Source of the DNA: a virus
Length of the DNA stretch: 64,000 bases
Virus record (IMG/VR): IMGVR_UViG_3300024999_000048
Span: 1-64,000 of that record
Strand: one strand, 5' to 3'
How positions within the stretch are numbered: position 1 is the stretch's first letter; the number at the start of each line of letters is the position of its first letter. A program made the position numbers and the translations under genes. Under the pieces are notes generated by a model. It saw nothing but the letters and a program-made list of their open reading frames with translations, did not search any database and was not told the origin of the DNA. This document shows, one piece after another, positions 47,961-55,615 of the stretch.

Positions 47961-48611
47961 ATGGATGAACGTACAACCATGGAACATGAAAGTTTTGCAA
48001 TGTTAGGTCTTACAAGGAGTTCATGCAGTTTTAGTCAAAATCTATTTGGGAGTTCTATTCAACATAGTCATACTATTAAACTCAAAATTGCTCCTGCTAA
48101 AATTGATAGAATGCTGAATAGGGATTGGTTTCACGCTAACACAAAACCTTATATTGAAGTTGAGATGTCATACTCACAATTTGCTGAAGCAATTACATCA
48201 ATGAATGTGGGAGATGGCGTACCAGTTACACTCAGACGGTTAAATGGTAAAACGATTGAAGACTGCCCACAATTTGATAAACGGCAAGAATTTGAGAAAG
48301 AGTTTGAAAAGGAAATGCAAAAAATCGGAAAGTCACTTAGGATTTTAACTGAACAAGCTGAAGCATTATTAAGTGAGAAAAAACCACCAACAAAAGCAGA
48401 TAAAGAAGCTATTCTTAAAGGAATTAAGATGTTACAGCAAGAGATTGAAAGCAATGTTCCTTTTATTCAAAGTAGTTTCAATGAGCAGATGGATAAAACT
48501 ATTCTTGAAGCAAAAGGTGAATTTGAAGGTTTTGTAATGCATAAAGTAATTTCTACAGGATTAGAAGGGTTACAAAAAGAATTTAAAATGCTTGGAAATA
48601 ATGAGGAATAA
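47961..48611 (+). CDS. Conserved phage protein, helical, 216 aa
   Basis: ATG 47961 after AGAGGAG. A beta-rich first third (SSCSFSQNLFGSSIQHSHTI ... KPYIEVEMSYSQFAEAI) and a long helical part (FEKEFEKEMQKIGKSLRILT...). The layout 'FGSSIQHSHTI.L.I..A' is familiar from phages of several hosts as a conserved protein of unknown function. No enzyme motif. Confidence 0.8.
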   Translation: MDERTTMEHESFAMLGLTRSSCSFSQNLFGSSIQHSHTIKLKIAPAKIDRMLNRDWFHANTKPYIEVEMSYSQFAEAITSMNVGDGVPVTLRRLNGKTIEDCPQFDKRQEFEKEFEKEMQKIGKSLRILTEQAEALLSEKKPPTKADKEAILKGIKMLQQEIESNVPFIQSSFNEQMDKTILEAKGEFEGFVMHKVISTGLEGLQKEFKMLGNNEE

Positions 48612-48655
48612 TCAAATCATATTATTCTTCAAATGGAATTAGAGGAGGAAGTAAA

Positions 48656-48877
48656 ATGTATAAATATATTGGTGAACCTAAAACTGAATCTGAGCAAGAA
48701 GTTATGTGGAAAACAGCAGCAATATTAAGAAGTTTTATGTCTTTAGAAGATTCAGAACAACTAGAAAAGAAATTTATATTATATAGAGATGAACACTCTG
48801 CAAACAATGAAGAGTTTGAACCTTGGTATGTTTGGTTTATGAAGCAAATTGATATTAATGTGACGATGAAAATTTAA
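48656..48877 (+). CDS. Unknown helical protein, 73 aa
   Basis: ATG 48656 after AGAGGAGG. MYKYIGEPKTESEQEVMWKT, mostly helical. Unknown. Confidence 0.75.
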   Translation: MYKYIGEPKTESEQEVMWKTAAILRSFMSLEDSEQLEKKFILYRDEHSANNEEFEPWYVWFMKQIDINVTMKI

Positions 48878-48930
48878 TATTAGTACGTTGAAAGTGTGGA
48901 TTGATGGGATATTAGAAAGGAATGAATAAT

Positions 48931-49284
48931 ATGAAATTTATTGCTAATGTTTTAGTTAAAATTGAAGTTGAAGCAGATACAGAAGAATTTGCAAAAGAAT
49001 TATTATCCGAACAATTAGTTAATCTTAATATTGGTTCTTTAGGTTATCATGCTGATCATGAAGATTATTCATTACAAACTATTGGGAGAAGAGTAATGAG
49101 TATACAAAATGACAATGTAAGATTTGTGCTAAAAGCAAAAGATTCTGGACTGTATTTAAAATCAAGTGAACATGGAATCAATTCCTATACAGATAATATT
49201 AGTTTAGCTTTTGTGTGGAAATGTAACACTAGTATTTCTGAATTAAAAATTGATGAAGATATGTATGAAATATTTGTAATTTAG
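48931..49284 (+). CDS. Unknown protein, 117 aa
   Basis: ATG 48931 after GAAAGGAATG (ATG 48922 sits in that leader). FIANVLVKIEVEADTEEFAK suggests a ferredoxin-like beta-alpha-beta unit at the start. Unknown. Confidence 0.75.
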   Translation: MKFIANVLVKIEVEADTEEFAKELLSEQLVNLNIGSLGYHADHEDYSLQTIGRRVMSIQNDNVRFVLKAKDSGLYLKSSEHGINSYTDNISLAFVWKCNTSISELKIDEDMYEIFVI

Positions 49285-49305
49285 TATTAAAAGGAGTTGA
49301 AAACA

Positions 49306-49593
49306 ATGGCATCAATCACTCTTAAAAACATAGCAGAGCATATTATGCTAGGAAATGCTAAAACAAGTGAAGAATTTAATGAAAAGATTAAAGGCCAATG
49401 GGAATACAGGAGCAGTAAAAGTATTTCTGATGTTAATTTGGCTGTAGAAAATGGATTAAAATTAGGTAAAGGTAAGGTAGAAAGAGAAATTGAATGTATT
49501 GCTATGTACTTGGAGAGTGTTTTGAAGAAGGTTAAGGTTGTAAAGAAAGAAAAAGTTAGTAAGAAGGAGAGTGTTAAAGATGTTGAAATTTAA
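49306..49593 (+). CDS. Small basic protein, 95 aa
   Basis: ATG 49306 after AAAAGGAG. ASITLKNIAEHIMLGNAKTS, with a Lys/Val-rich tail (KKVKVVKKEKVSKKESVKD). Overlaps the next gene by 14 bases. Probably nucleic-acid contacting by charge (inference). Confidence 0.75.
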   Translation: MASITLKNIAEHIMLGNAKTSEEFNEKIKGQWEYRSSKSISDVNLAVENGLKLGKGKVEREIECIAMYLESVLKKVKVVKKEKVSKKESVKDVEI

Positions 49594-49756
49594 ATGGAAA
49601 GATGGATTATATTTGACGGTAGTAAAAGAAGAAACAGGATTTCATATTTCAGTTATCAACAATGATAATGAAGAGGTAGATGGTTATATTAATCCCTTTT
49701 CAACTTTTAAAGATGCTAAAACAGCATGTGAAATTTTGTCTAGTGAAATATGTTAA
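49580..49756 (+). CDS. Small protein, 58 aa
   Basis: ATG 49580, with AAGGAGAG inside the previous gene. MLKFKWKDGLYLTVVKEETG, a beta-rich protein. Unknown. Confidence 0.75.
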   Translation: MLKFKWKDGLYLTVVKEETGFHISVINNDNEEVDGYINPFSTFKDAKTACEILSSEIC

Positions 49757-49780
49757 TAATTTAAAGGAGATGATTAATAT

Positions 49781-49969
49781 ATGAATTATCCAGAAGCATG
49801 GGATGAATTAAGAGATAAACTTTATAAAACTAGACAATCTTTAAACGGATTGGTAAGAGAAATAGAATATCCTGCTCTTGATAATTATAAACGGCTAAGT
49901 AGTAAAAGAGAAGGTATTGATTTAGCAATAGGCTATATGATTGATATCGAGAAAATTATTGGAAAGTAA
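49781..49969 (+). CDS. Small helical protein, 62 aa
   Basis: ATG 49781 after AAAGGAG. MNYPEAWDELRDKLYKTRQS, helix pair. Unknown. Confidence 0.75.
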   Translation: MNYPEAWDELRDKLYKTRQSLNGLVREIEYPALDNYKRLSSKREGIDLAIGYMIDIEKIIGK

Positions 49970-49996
49970 ATTTAAATTATTAGGAGGAATTAAAAA

Positions 49997-50160
49997 ATGG
50001 AAAAGACAAGAATTATTGAATACAAGTATGATGAAAACGACATTAAGACTATTAGAACAAAGTTAATTGATTTTTATATATGATTAGTAATAAAAATTCA
50101 GAGGCAGAAATAATAGAAGATAGGATTAGAGAGTTAATGGATGAATATTTTGATTTATAA
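49997..50160 (+). pseudogene. Frameshifted small gene, about 54 residues if repaired
   Basis: ATG 49997 after TAGGAGG. MEKTRIIEYKYDENDIKTIR stops at 50081-50083. Adding one T to the run 50071-50075 continues as YMISNKNSEAEIIEDRIREL to FDL and TAA 50158-50160. The same homopolymer pattern as other broken genes here. Confidence 0.6.
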
Positions 50161-50204
50161 ACCACTTCAACATCTAGTTTTATTCTAAGAAAGGAAATGA
50201 TATA

Positions 50205-50375
50205 ATGGCATTATTCACTAATCAACCAATGTTTTGTCCAATTTGTGGAGTACAATTTATGTATGATTTTAATTATCATGGCATTCCTGTTTGTGATAAA
50301 GAATGTTGGGAAGAATATCAAAGGAGAAAGTCTTTAAGTATAATGGGTGAGAAATATTATGTAAAGGTTAATTAA
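50205..50375 (+). CDS. Small zinc protein, 56 aa
   Basis: ATG 50205 after AAGAAAGG. FCPICGVQF and CDKECW make one zinc site (C-x2-C, C-x3-C), then a basic tail. Unknown partner. Confidence 0.75.
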   Translation: MALFTNQPMFCPICGVQFMYDFNYHGIPVCDKECWEEYQRRKSLSIMGEKYYVKVN

Positions 50376-50391
50376 AGGAGAGTGCTAAACG

Positions 50392-50565
50392 TTGGAAAAT
50401 GAGTATGTTTTGGTATATGAACACAAAGGTGTTGATATTTACACTTTAAAAATAGCAAACCCATCTAAAGGAGATAGTTTTAAATATTTTACTTTTAATA
50501 AAACTATTCTAGGGAAACAAGAATTTGATACTATCCAAGAAGTAATAGATGCTATTGACAGGTAA
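50392..50565 (+). CDS. Unknown protein, 57 aa, TTG start
   Basis: TTG 50392 after AAAGGAGAG. MENEYVLVYEHKGVDIYTLK then a helix (EFDTIQEVIDAIDR). Small alpha/beta protein of unknown role. Confidence 0.75.
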   Translation: MENEYVLVYEHKGVDIYTLKIANPSKGDSFKYFTFNKTILGKQEFDTIQEVIDAIDR

Positions 50566-50623
50566 TTTATAATACTATGAATCGAGGATTTGAAGGCAAA
50601 TAAAATGTATTAGGAGTTTTATT

Positions 50624-50905
50624 ATGAAGTCATTTAGTGATTTTAAGAAGGAATATTTTGATAATGTGGATAATAGTCATACATTTGCAATATTTAACAA
50701 AAGCACGAATAAGTTTTTACAATACTATGAAATTGTAAAAGACAATGCAAATTATAAGTATCGTATATTTGTAATTCCGCTATCCTTTATTAGACCAGAA
50801 TCATTTGATTCTCAAATAGAAGCTGAAGAATGGATAAAACAAAAAGATGTTATTATTTCTAAAAAAGCATTTTTGTCATATAGTTTAGAAAAAATTGAAG
50901 AGTAG
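50624..50905 (+). CDS. Unknown protein, 93 aa
   Basis: ATG 50624 after TTAGGAG. FSDFKKEYFDNVDNSHTFAI, alpha/beta. No motif. Followed by 67 bases without a gene before the HNH gene. Confidence 0.75.
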   Translation: MKSFSDFKKEYFDNVDNSHTFAIFNKSTNKFLQYYEIVKDNANYKYRIFVIPLSFIRPESFDSQIEAEEWIKQKDVIISKKAFLSYSLEKIEE

Positions 50906-50972
50906 TCCTGCGAAACTAAGATTCTATGCCATTATCCAATATATTAATAAATAAAATAAAGGAGATTAAAAA

Positions 50973-51740
50973 TTGAGAGGACAAAAGATTCCATATCAAG
51001 AAAATCACAGAATAACCAATGAAGGAGAAATACAAAAGAAATGCAACAAACACCATATTTTATTTCCAAATGAAGATCCATGGATGTCTTGCACTGAAGA
51101 ATATTTTTATAAGACAGCTCATAATAAGAGAGATGGATTACGCCCAGATTGTAAGGAATGTACAAAAATAAACTCTTCAAAATGGTTAGATGAAAATAAA
51201 GATATTAGAAAAGTAGCGAATGCTACTTATGCACAAAAACCAAAAGTTAAAAAGAAACGACAAATTAGAGATAAAAAGAGACATTCCGATGGGTATTTTA
51301 GTAAATATCAACAAGATCATAAAGAACAGATTGGTAAATATTCTAAGTATAAACAAATGAATGCGACACACAACATAAATAAAGTCGAATGGGAATCTTG
51401 TTTAAAATATTTTGATTATAGTTGTGCGTATTGTGGACTTAAGTTAAAAGATCATTATAATATGTTTAAAGGTGAACTAAGGTGGGAGATGTTACATAAA
51501 GAGCACGTTATACATAATGGTAGTAATAGGTTAGATAATTGTGCTCCTGCATGTAAGTCGTGCAATAGTCAAAAATGGGAATTCGAGTTTGACAAATGGT
51601 ATAAAAATAATATAAACTATACTCAAGAGAGATATGATAAAATTAATCAATGGTTAAATGAAGATCATAAACTTTACATACAAGATGAGAAAACAAAGAA
51701 GAAATATAAATGGAAAGTACGTAATCCGATAAACCTTTGA
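50973..51740 (+). CDS. HNH homing-type endonuclease, paralogue of 2132, 255 aa
   Basis: Same domain order as the gene at 2132: an N-terminal Cys/His cluster (CNKHHILFPNEDPW, CKECTK), then the HNH core CAYCGLKLKDH ... HKEHVIHNG ... N.APACKSCNSQKWE. TTG 50973 is 8 bases after AAAGGAG. Predicted to cut DNA with a metal ion. The two paralogues are far diverged but align along most of their length, so the element may have spread within the genome. Confidence 0.9.
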   Translation: MRGQKIPYQENHRITNEGEIQKKCNKHHILFPNEDPWMSCTEEYFYKTAHNKRDGLRPDCKECTKINSSKWLDENKDIRKVANATYAQKPKVKKKRQIRDKKRHSDGYFSKYQQDHKEQIGKYSKYKQMNATHNINKVEWESCLKYFDYSCAYCGLKLKDHYNMFKGELRWEMLHKEHVIHNGSNRLDNCAPACKSCNSQKWEFEFDKWYKNNINYTQERYDKINQWLNEDHKLYIQDEKTKKKYKWKVRNPINL

Positions 51741-51764
51741 TTTCGATGGTTAGGAGGTAAAATT

Positions 51765-51962
51765 ATGAGAGTTAAATTTAATAATAAAATGTATTTATGT
51801 ACAAAAGTTACGCATACTCCGTATAGCAAACTATTATTATTTACTACATTAAATGGAGTGTATACTGTTGATATGAAATCATTAGAAAATGCAGAATCTT
51901 ATTATGAAGACATTTTTATTAAAGGATATTGCGATGTCTCTGATTTTGAATATAGTAATTAA
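51765..51962 (+). CDS. Unknown protein, 65 aa
   Basis: ATG 51765 after TTAGGAGG. MRVKFNNKMYLCTKVTHTPY, beta-rich. Unknown. Confidence 0.75.
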   Translation: MRVKFNNKMYLCTKVTHTPYSKLLLFTTLNGVYTVDMKSLENAESYYEDIFIKGYCDVSDFEYSN

Positions 51963-51993
51963 TAAAATACTCAATTGATTGGAGAATATATAA

Positions 51994-52272
51994 ATGGATT
52001 TACTATGTAATAGTATTACAAAATGTTATCATCAAAACTATAATGCAAAATTACAAATTATGACTTGTAGATGGGATTGTGCAGAAGATTGTTCTCATTG
52101 CATTAAGAATGAATCAATTTCAATGTGGAAAGAGCAACTTAAAAAAGTAGAACAATGTCCACAAAGACAAGATTCTTTGGTGGAGCAAATGTATGATCTA
52201 CATGCGATTGCTAATAAATTCGGATTATATGATGCAGCAGATTCAATTAAACGAAGATTTATGGAGAAATAA
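51994..52272 (+). CDS. Cys-rich helical protein, 92 aa
   Basis: ATG 51994 after TTGGAG. MDLLCNSITKCYHQNYNAKL, then CRWDCAEDCSHCI, six cysteines in the first half, then helices. A metal site is likely. Unknown. Confidence 0.75.
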   Translation: MDLLCNSITKCYHQNYNAKLQIMTCRWDCAEDCSHCIKNESISMWKEQLKKVEQCPQRQDSLVEQMYDLHAIANKFGLYDAADSIKRRFMEK

Positions 52273-52294
52273 TTTTAAGAAAAGGAGATAAATT

Positions 52295-52585
52295 ATGCCA
52301 AGAAAATTTGATGTAAACAATATCAATCTACAAATTGACAACATAGATTTCTGGAGTCCTCATGAGGGAAATAAAGGTGGAATGAGAATCTATTGGAGTG
52401 CTGATATTGGATTTGGGCAATTTGATATTGTTAAACGTAGTGGAAATGACGGAGAGGACTATGATAGTCCAGAAGAAGAATTAATATTAATTGTCGATAC
52501 TGAGAGAATGGATCATGGGGATGATAAGGAATTTACTCAAAAGATTTTGAGTTTATTGGTTGAGAAGTTGAAAGTTACTGGATAA
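52295..52585 (+). CDS. Conserved-looking phage protein, 96 aa
   Basis: ATG 52295 after AAAAGGAG. GMRIYWSADIGFGQFDIVKR, later acidic, ends with a helix. Layout recalls small phage proteins of the 'YWSANIGFGEY' type, of unknown function. Confidence 0.75.
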   Translation: MPRKFDVNNINLQIDNIDFWSPHEGNKGGMRIYWSADIGFGQFDIVKRSGNDGEDYDSPEEELILIVDTERMDHGDDKEFTQKILSLLVEKLKVTG

Positions 52586-52592
52586 ATTATAT

Positions 52593-52621
52593 TTGACTTT
52601 ATTTTACTAGTATGTTACTAT
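52593..52621 (+). promoter_or_regulatory. Sigma-70-type promoter opening the NAD/RNA island
   Basis: TTGACT (52593-52598), 17-base spacer ending TGT, TACTAT (52616-52621), 37 bases before ATG 52658. It would drive the zinc protein, metallophosphatase, NADAR and Thg1-like genes. Confidence 0.6.
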
Positions 52622-52657
52622 GAATATATAAATAAAATATTAGGAGTGATACATAAA

Positions 52658-52870
52658 ATGGCAAAAGCAGAAAAGAGATTAAAAAATATAAAAAGTGTTG
52701 AATTACATATTTGTCCCATCTGTAATAGTAAAAATATAAATAAAGTCGAGTTAAACGAGTATTATTGTATGGATTGTTGTATTGAAATACGAGATGGCAA
52801 ACCTTTCACAATTCAATATAGTGGAGAATTAGTTCCTTATTATGTAAATGAATTCATGGATTGCGGATAG
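52658..52870 (+). CDS. Zinc-ribbon protein, 70 aa
   Basis: ATG 52658 after TTAGGAG. CPICNSKN and CMDCCIEI make a two-pair ribbon. Basic N-terminus, likely nucleic-acid binding. Confidence 0.8.
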   Translation: MAKAEKRLKNIKSVELHICPICNSKNINKVELNEYYCMDCCIEIRDGKPFTIQYSGELVPYYVNEFMDCG

Positions 52871-52896
52871 AAGGATAGGAGGATAGGAGGATAAAT
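52865..52896 (+). repeat. Fourfold 8-base repeat holding the ribosome site
   Basis: GGATAGAA, GGATAGGA, GGATAGGA, GGATAAAT run in tandem at the end of one gene, giving two adjacent AGGAGG sites before ATG 52900. It looks like a slippage product that may tune translation of the metallophosphatase. Confidence 0.6.
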
Positions 52897-52899
52897 AAA

Positions 52900-53583
52900 A
52901 TGATATTTATTAGTGGTGACACTCATGGAAGTATGGGCATGTCAAGATTTAATATGAAAAACTTCCCTCTTCAAAAAGAACTGACTAAAAACGATTATAT
53001 GATTATTACAGGTGATTTTGGTTTAGTATTTTCATTAGACAAAGAAGAGGAGTATTGGTTAAACTGGTTACATAAGAAAAATTATGTTAGTTTATGGATA
53101 GATGGAAACCATGAGAACCATTCAATGCTAGATAAGATGCCAGTCTCAATATGGAACGGTGGGAAAGTACATTTTATTAACGATAGTGTAATACATCTAA
53201 TGCGTGGACAGGTATTTAATATCAATGGAACAAAAATATTTACTTTTGGTGGAGCTGACTCAATTGATAAAGCAAATAGGACGGAGGGTAAATCATGGTG
53301 GAAAAGAGAAATGCCATCTAATGCTGAGTATGAGGAGGGTTTAGATAATTTAGATAAGTGTGACTGGAAAATCGATCTTGTTATTTCACATGATTGCTCT
53401 ACAAGAGTTTTTGAGAAACTAATGGCAGGACTATGGGTAAAGAGTTTAACTTCCATTAACAAGTATTTTGAGGTCTTAGAAGAGAAGTTAGATTATAGGC
53501 AATGGTATTTTGGACATTATCACGAGGATAGATGGATTGATGATAAACATAGGTTGATTTATCATAATGTTGAATTGTTATAA
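52900..53583 (+). CDS. Calcineurin-like metallophosphatase, 227 aa
   Basis: All metal-site motifs are visible: GDTHG (D7, H9), GDFG (D39), GNHE (N70, H71), ISHD and the final GHYHED. The family hydrolyses phosphomonoesters or diesters and cyclic or dinucleotides in the cytoplasm. The substrate is open. By context (NADAR and NAD+ genes nearby) a nucleotide or ADP-ribose-type ester is plausible, as inference. Spacing to NADAR is 17 bases. Confidence 0.85.
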   Translation: MIFISGDTHGSMGMSRFNMKNFPLQKELTKNDYMIITGDFGLVFSLDKEEEYWLNWLHKKNYVSLWIDGNHENHSMLDKMPVSIWNGGKVHFINDSVIHLMRGQVFNINGTKIFTFGGADSIDKANRTEGKSWWKREMPSNAEYEEGLDNLDKCDWKIDLVISHDCSTRVFEKLMAGLWVKSLTSINKYFEVLEEKLDYRQWYFGHYHEDRWIDDKHRLIYHNVELL

Positions 53584-53600
53584 GGAGGTAAATATAAAAT

Positions 53601-54110
53601 ATGATTAATGAATTTAAAGGCAAATACTATTTTTTATCTAATTTCTATACTGCTCCAGTAGAATATGAAGGACTATTATATCAAAATAATGAATCTGCTT
53701 TCCAATCAGCAAAGGTTATAGATATTGAAAGACGAAAACAATTCTGCAATATAGATCCTTCTACATCTAAAAGAAAAGGTAGGAATGTTACTCTAAGGCA
53801 TGATTGGGAGAAGATTAAGGATAAAGTTATGGAAGATTGTATTAGAGATAAATTTACAAGGAATGAGGAATTAAAACAGAGATTAATTAATACTGGCAAG
53901 AAAGAATTGGTTGAAGGAAATACGTGGAATGATATCTATTGGGGAATATGTCGTGGCAGAGGTAAGAATATGTTAGGTAAGATTCTTATGAAAGTTAGAG
54001 CAGAATTACAAGAGCAAGAAGTATCTGATTGTTATGGAACTTGGAATAATTTATGCGATAAAGAATATTGTTCTGGTTGGGATAGATGTAAAGAGATAAG
54101 CAAATCCTAG
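53601..54110 (+). CDS. NADAR domain protein (YbiA-like N-glycosidase), 169 aa
   Basis: FYFLSNFY-type start (GKYYFLSNFYTAPVEYEG), NNESAFQSAKV, WNDIYWGICRGRGKNMLGKI are the NADAR hallmarks, about 140 residues. NADAR enzymes cleave N-glycosidic bonds of riboflavin intermediates or of ADP-ribosylated nucleobases, so in a phage they could reverse DarT-type DNA ADP-ribosylation. A Cys-rich 35-residue tail (CYGTWNNLCDKEYC) is extra to the family and may bind metal. TAAGGAGG precedes ATG 53601. Confidence 0.85.
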   Translation: MINEFKGKYYFLSNFYTAPVEYEGLLYQNNESAFQSAKVIDIERRKQFCNIDPSTSKRKGRNVTLRHDWEKIKDKVMEDCIRDKFTRNEELKQRLINTGKKELVEGNTWNDIYWGICRGRGKNMLGKILMKVRAELQEQEVSDCYGTWNNLCDKEYCSGWDRCKEISKS

Positions 54111-54152
54111 CAAACAAATATTTTAAAGGATATTTAAGGAGGAAGATAAATT

Positions 54153-54935
54153 ATGAGTAAAGATTCATTAGGCGACCGTATGAAGGGTTACGAAAATGTT
54201 GAGCGTAAATATTTAACTAAGAGACTCCCTTGTTTGCTTAGGATTGATGGTAAGGCGTTCCACTCATTTACTAAAGGATTTCAAAAACCATTCGACAAGG
54301 TATTGATGAAAACTATGTGGGATACTGCAAAATATCTTTGTGAAAATGTTATGGGATGTAAGATTGCTTATACTCAAAGTGATGAAATTACTTTACTACT
54401 TACCGATTATGATTCTCTTACAACTCAAGCATGGTTTGATAAAAACATTCAGAAAATGGTCTCTGTTTCTGCAAGCATGGCAACATTAGCCTTTAATAAG
54501 TCATTTTTTCAAAATTTAGATATATTTATAGACGAATATGAAGACACAGAAGAAAACACAAAATTAGCTAATAAATATTTGTCAAGAATCAATACAGCAA
54601 TGTTTGATAGTCGAGCTTTTAGTATCCCAAAAGAAGAAGTTTGTAATGCTTTCGTATGGAGACAACAAGACGCTACTAGAAATTCTATTGAGATGGTAGG
54701 TAGATATCATTTTGGAGATAAGAGATTATTCAAAGTTAATAATAATCAAATTCAAGAAATGTTGTTTCAAGAAAAGGAAATTAATTTTAATGATTTGCCA
54801 ACTTATCAAAAACGTGGAGTGTGTATTATAAAAGAGCAATATGATAAAGATGGAACTATGCGTACTAGATGGGTAATTGATGAGGATATTCCTATTTTTA
54901 CACAGGATAGAGATTATATTGAGAAGTATTTGTAA
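54153..54935 (+). CDS. Thg1-like 3'-5' tRNA polymerase, 260 aa
   Basis: RIDGKAFHSFT (metal ligand D32) and TQSDEITLLL (S76, D77, E78) match the palm-type active site of Thg1/TLP enzymes. HFGD and the C-terminal KRGVCI..E also fit. Thg1-like proteins add nucleotides to the 5' end of tRNA in the 3'-5' direction and repair truncated tRNA 5' ends. ATG 54153 after TTAAGGAGG. Its company with RNA ligase and kinase suggests tRNA repair. Confidence 0.9.
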   Translation: MSKDSLGDRMKGYENVERKYLTKRLPCLLRIDGKAFHSFTKGFQKPFDKVLMKTMWDTAKYLCENVMGCKIAYTQSDEITLLLTDYDSLTTQAWFDKNIQKMVSVSASMATLAFNKSFFQNLDIFIDEYEDTEENTKLANKYLSRINTAMFDSRAFSIPKEEVCNAFVWRQQDATRNSIEMVGRYHFGDKRLFKVNNNQIQEMLFQEKEINFNDLPTYQKRGVCIIKEQYDKDGTMRTRWVIDEDIPIFTQDRDYIEKYL

Positions 54936-54951
54936 AAGGAGATAATAAATA

Positions 54952-55134
54952 ATGAATATTTATATTGGTATATATGACGAAAGTAATATAGAATTTCATT
55001 GTATAAAAATTCCAGCTATTGATTATTCAGTAGCATATAAAAAATTTATTAAATATCTAAAAAATAATATTAATAGTATATTGATTGAGGACAATATTTA
55101 CATAATAGAATCATGGTTACTAAAAAGCATTTAA
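54952..55134 (+). CDS. Small unknown protein, 60 aa
   Basis: ATG 54952 after AAAAGGAG. MNIYIGIYDESNIEFHCIKI, alpha/beta with a Tyr/Lys helix. Unknown. Lies between Thg1-like and ligase genes. Confidence 0.75.
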   Translation: MNIYIGIYDESNIEFHCIKIPAIDYSVAYKKFIKYLKNNINSILIEDNIYIIESWLLKSI

Positions 55135-55172
55135 AATATTGTTTTCGAGGTATTTAGAGAGGAGATAAAGTA

Positions 55173-55487
55173 ATGAAAGATAGACAATATATTGATCAAC
55201 TTTTCACCACAGATGGGTTTGAAAATGTATTAAAAGCAATAGATGCAATGCATCCAATTGTAAAAGAAATTCAAGTATTTAAACAAGGGTATGATGTTAT
55301 TATGAAGAATATTGTGTCTATCAAGATAAAGGATGAACACGCTGAACATCTTAAATGTCAGGGTTATTTCTCAGATTTTAATGGTATTGAAATTTTAGTA
55401 GTAGAGGAAAGGGATATGGAAATTAATCAAGGTAAAATTATTTATAGTGATGGAAGTAGCAAAATAATTGATATTTATAAACCTTAA
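55173..55487 (+). CDS. Unknown protein, 104 aa
   Basis: ATG 55173 after AGAGGAG. Helical N-terminal half and a C-terminal beta part ending MEINQGKIIYSDGSSKIIDI. No motif, no relation to its enzyme neighbours visible. Confidence 0.75.
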   Translation: MKDRQYIDQLFTTDGFENVLKAIDAMHPIVKEIQVFKQGYDVIMKNIVSIKIKDEHAEHLKCQGYFSDFNGIEILVVEERDMEINQGKIIYSDGSSKIIDIYKP

Positions 55488-55509
55488 TGTACACAAGGAG
55501 AGGATATAA

Positions 55510-55560
55510 TTGGCAAAATATAGTAAAAAGTCCACAATACAAGGACACAAATTACGTTAA
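55510..55560 (+). CDS. Possible 16-residue leader peptide
   Basis: GGAGAGGA precedes TTG 55510 (MAKYSKKSTIQGHKLR). Its TAA lies in the left arm of a hairpin CGTTAAAA/TTTTAACG (55555-55562/55569-55576) ahead of the RNA ligase gene, an arrangement like translational attenuation. Confidence 0.35.
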   Translation: MAKYSKKSTIQGHKLR

Positions 55561-55580
55561 AATGTGGGTTTTAACGGATG
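55555..55580 (+). promoter_or_regulatory. Hairpin and shared TTTTAACGGATG string
   Basis: Perfect 8-bp stem CGTTAAAA-TGTGGG-TTTTAACG between the leader frame and the RNA ligase gene. Its right side extends into TTTTAACGGATG, identical to the end of intergenic element B (27574-27656). Confidence 0.45.
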
Positions 55581-55615
55581 TAATAAATAAAATAAAAGAG
55601 AGGGCGTAATAAATA

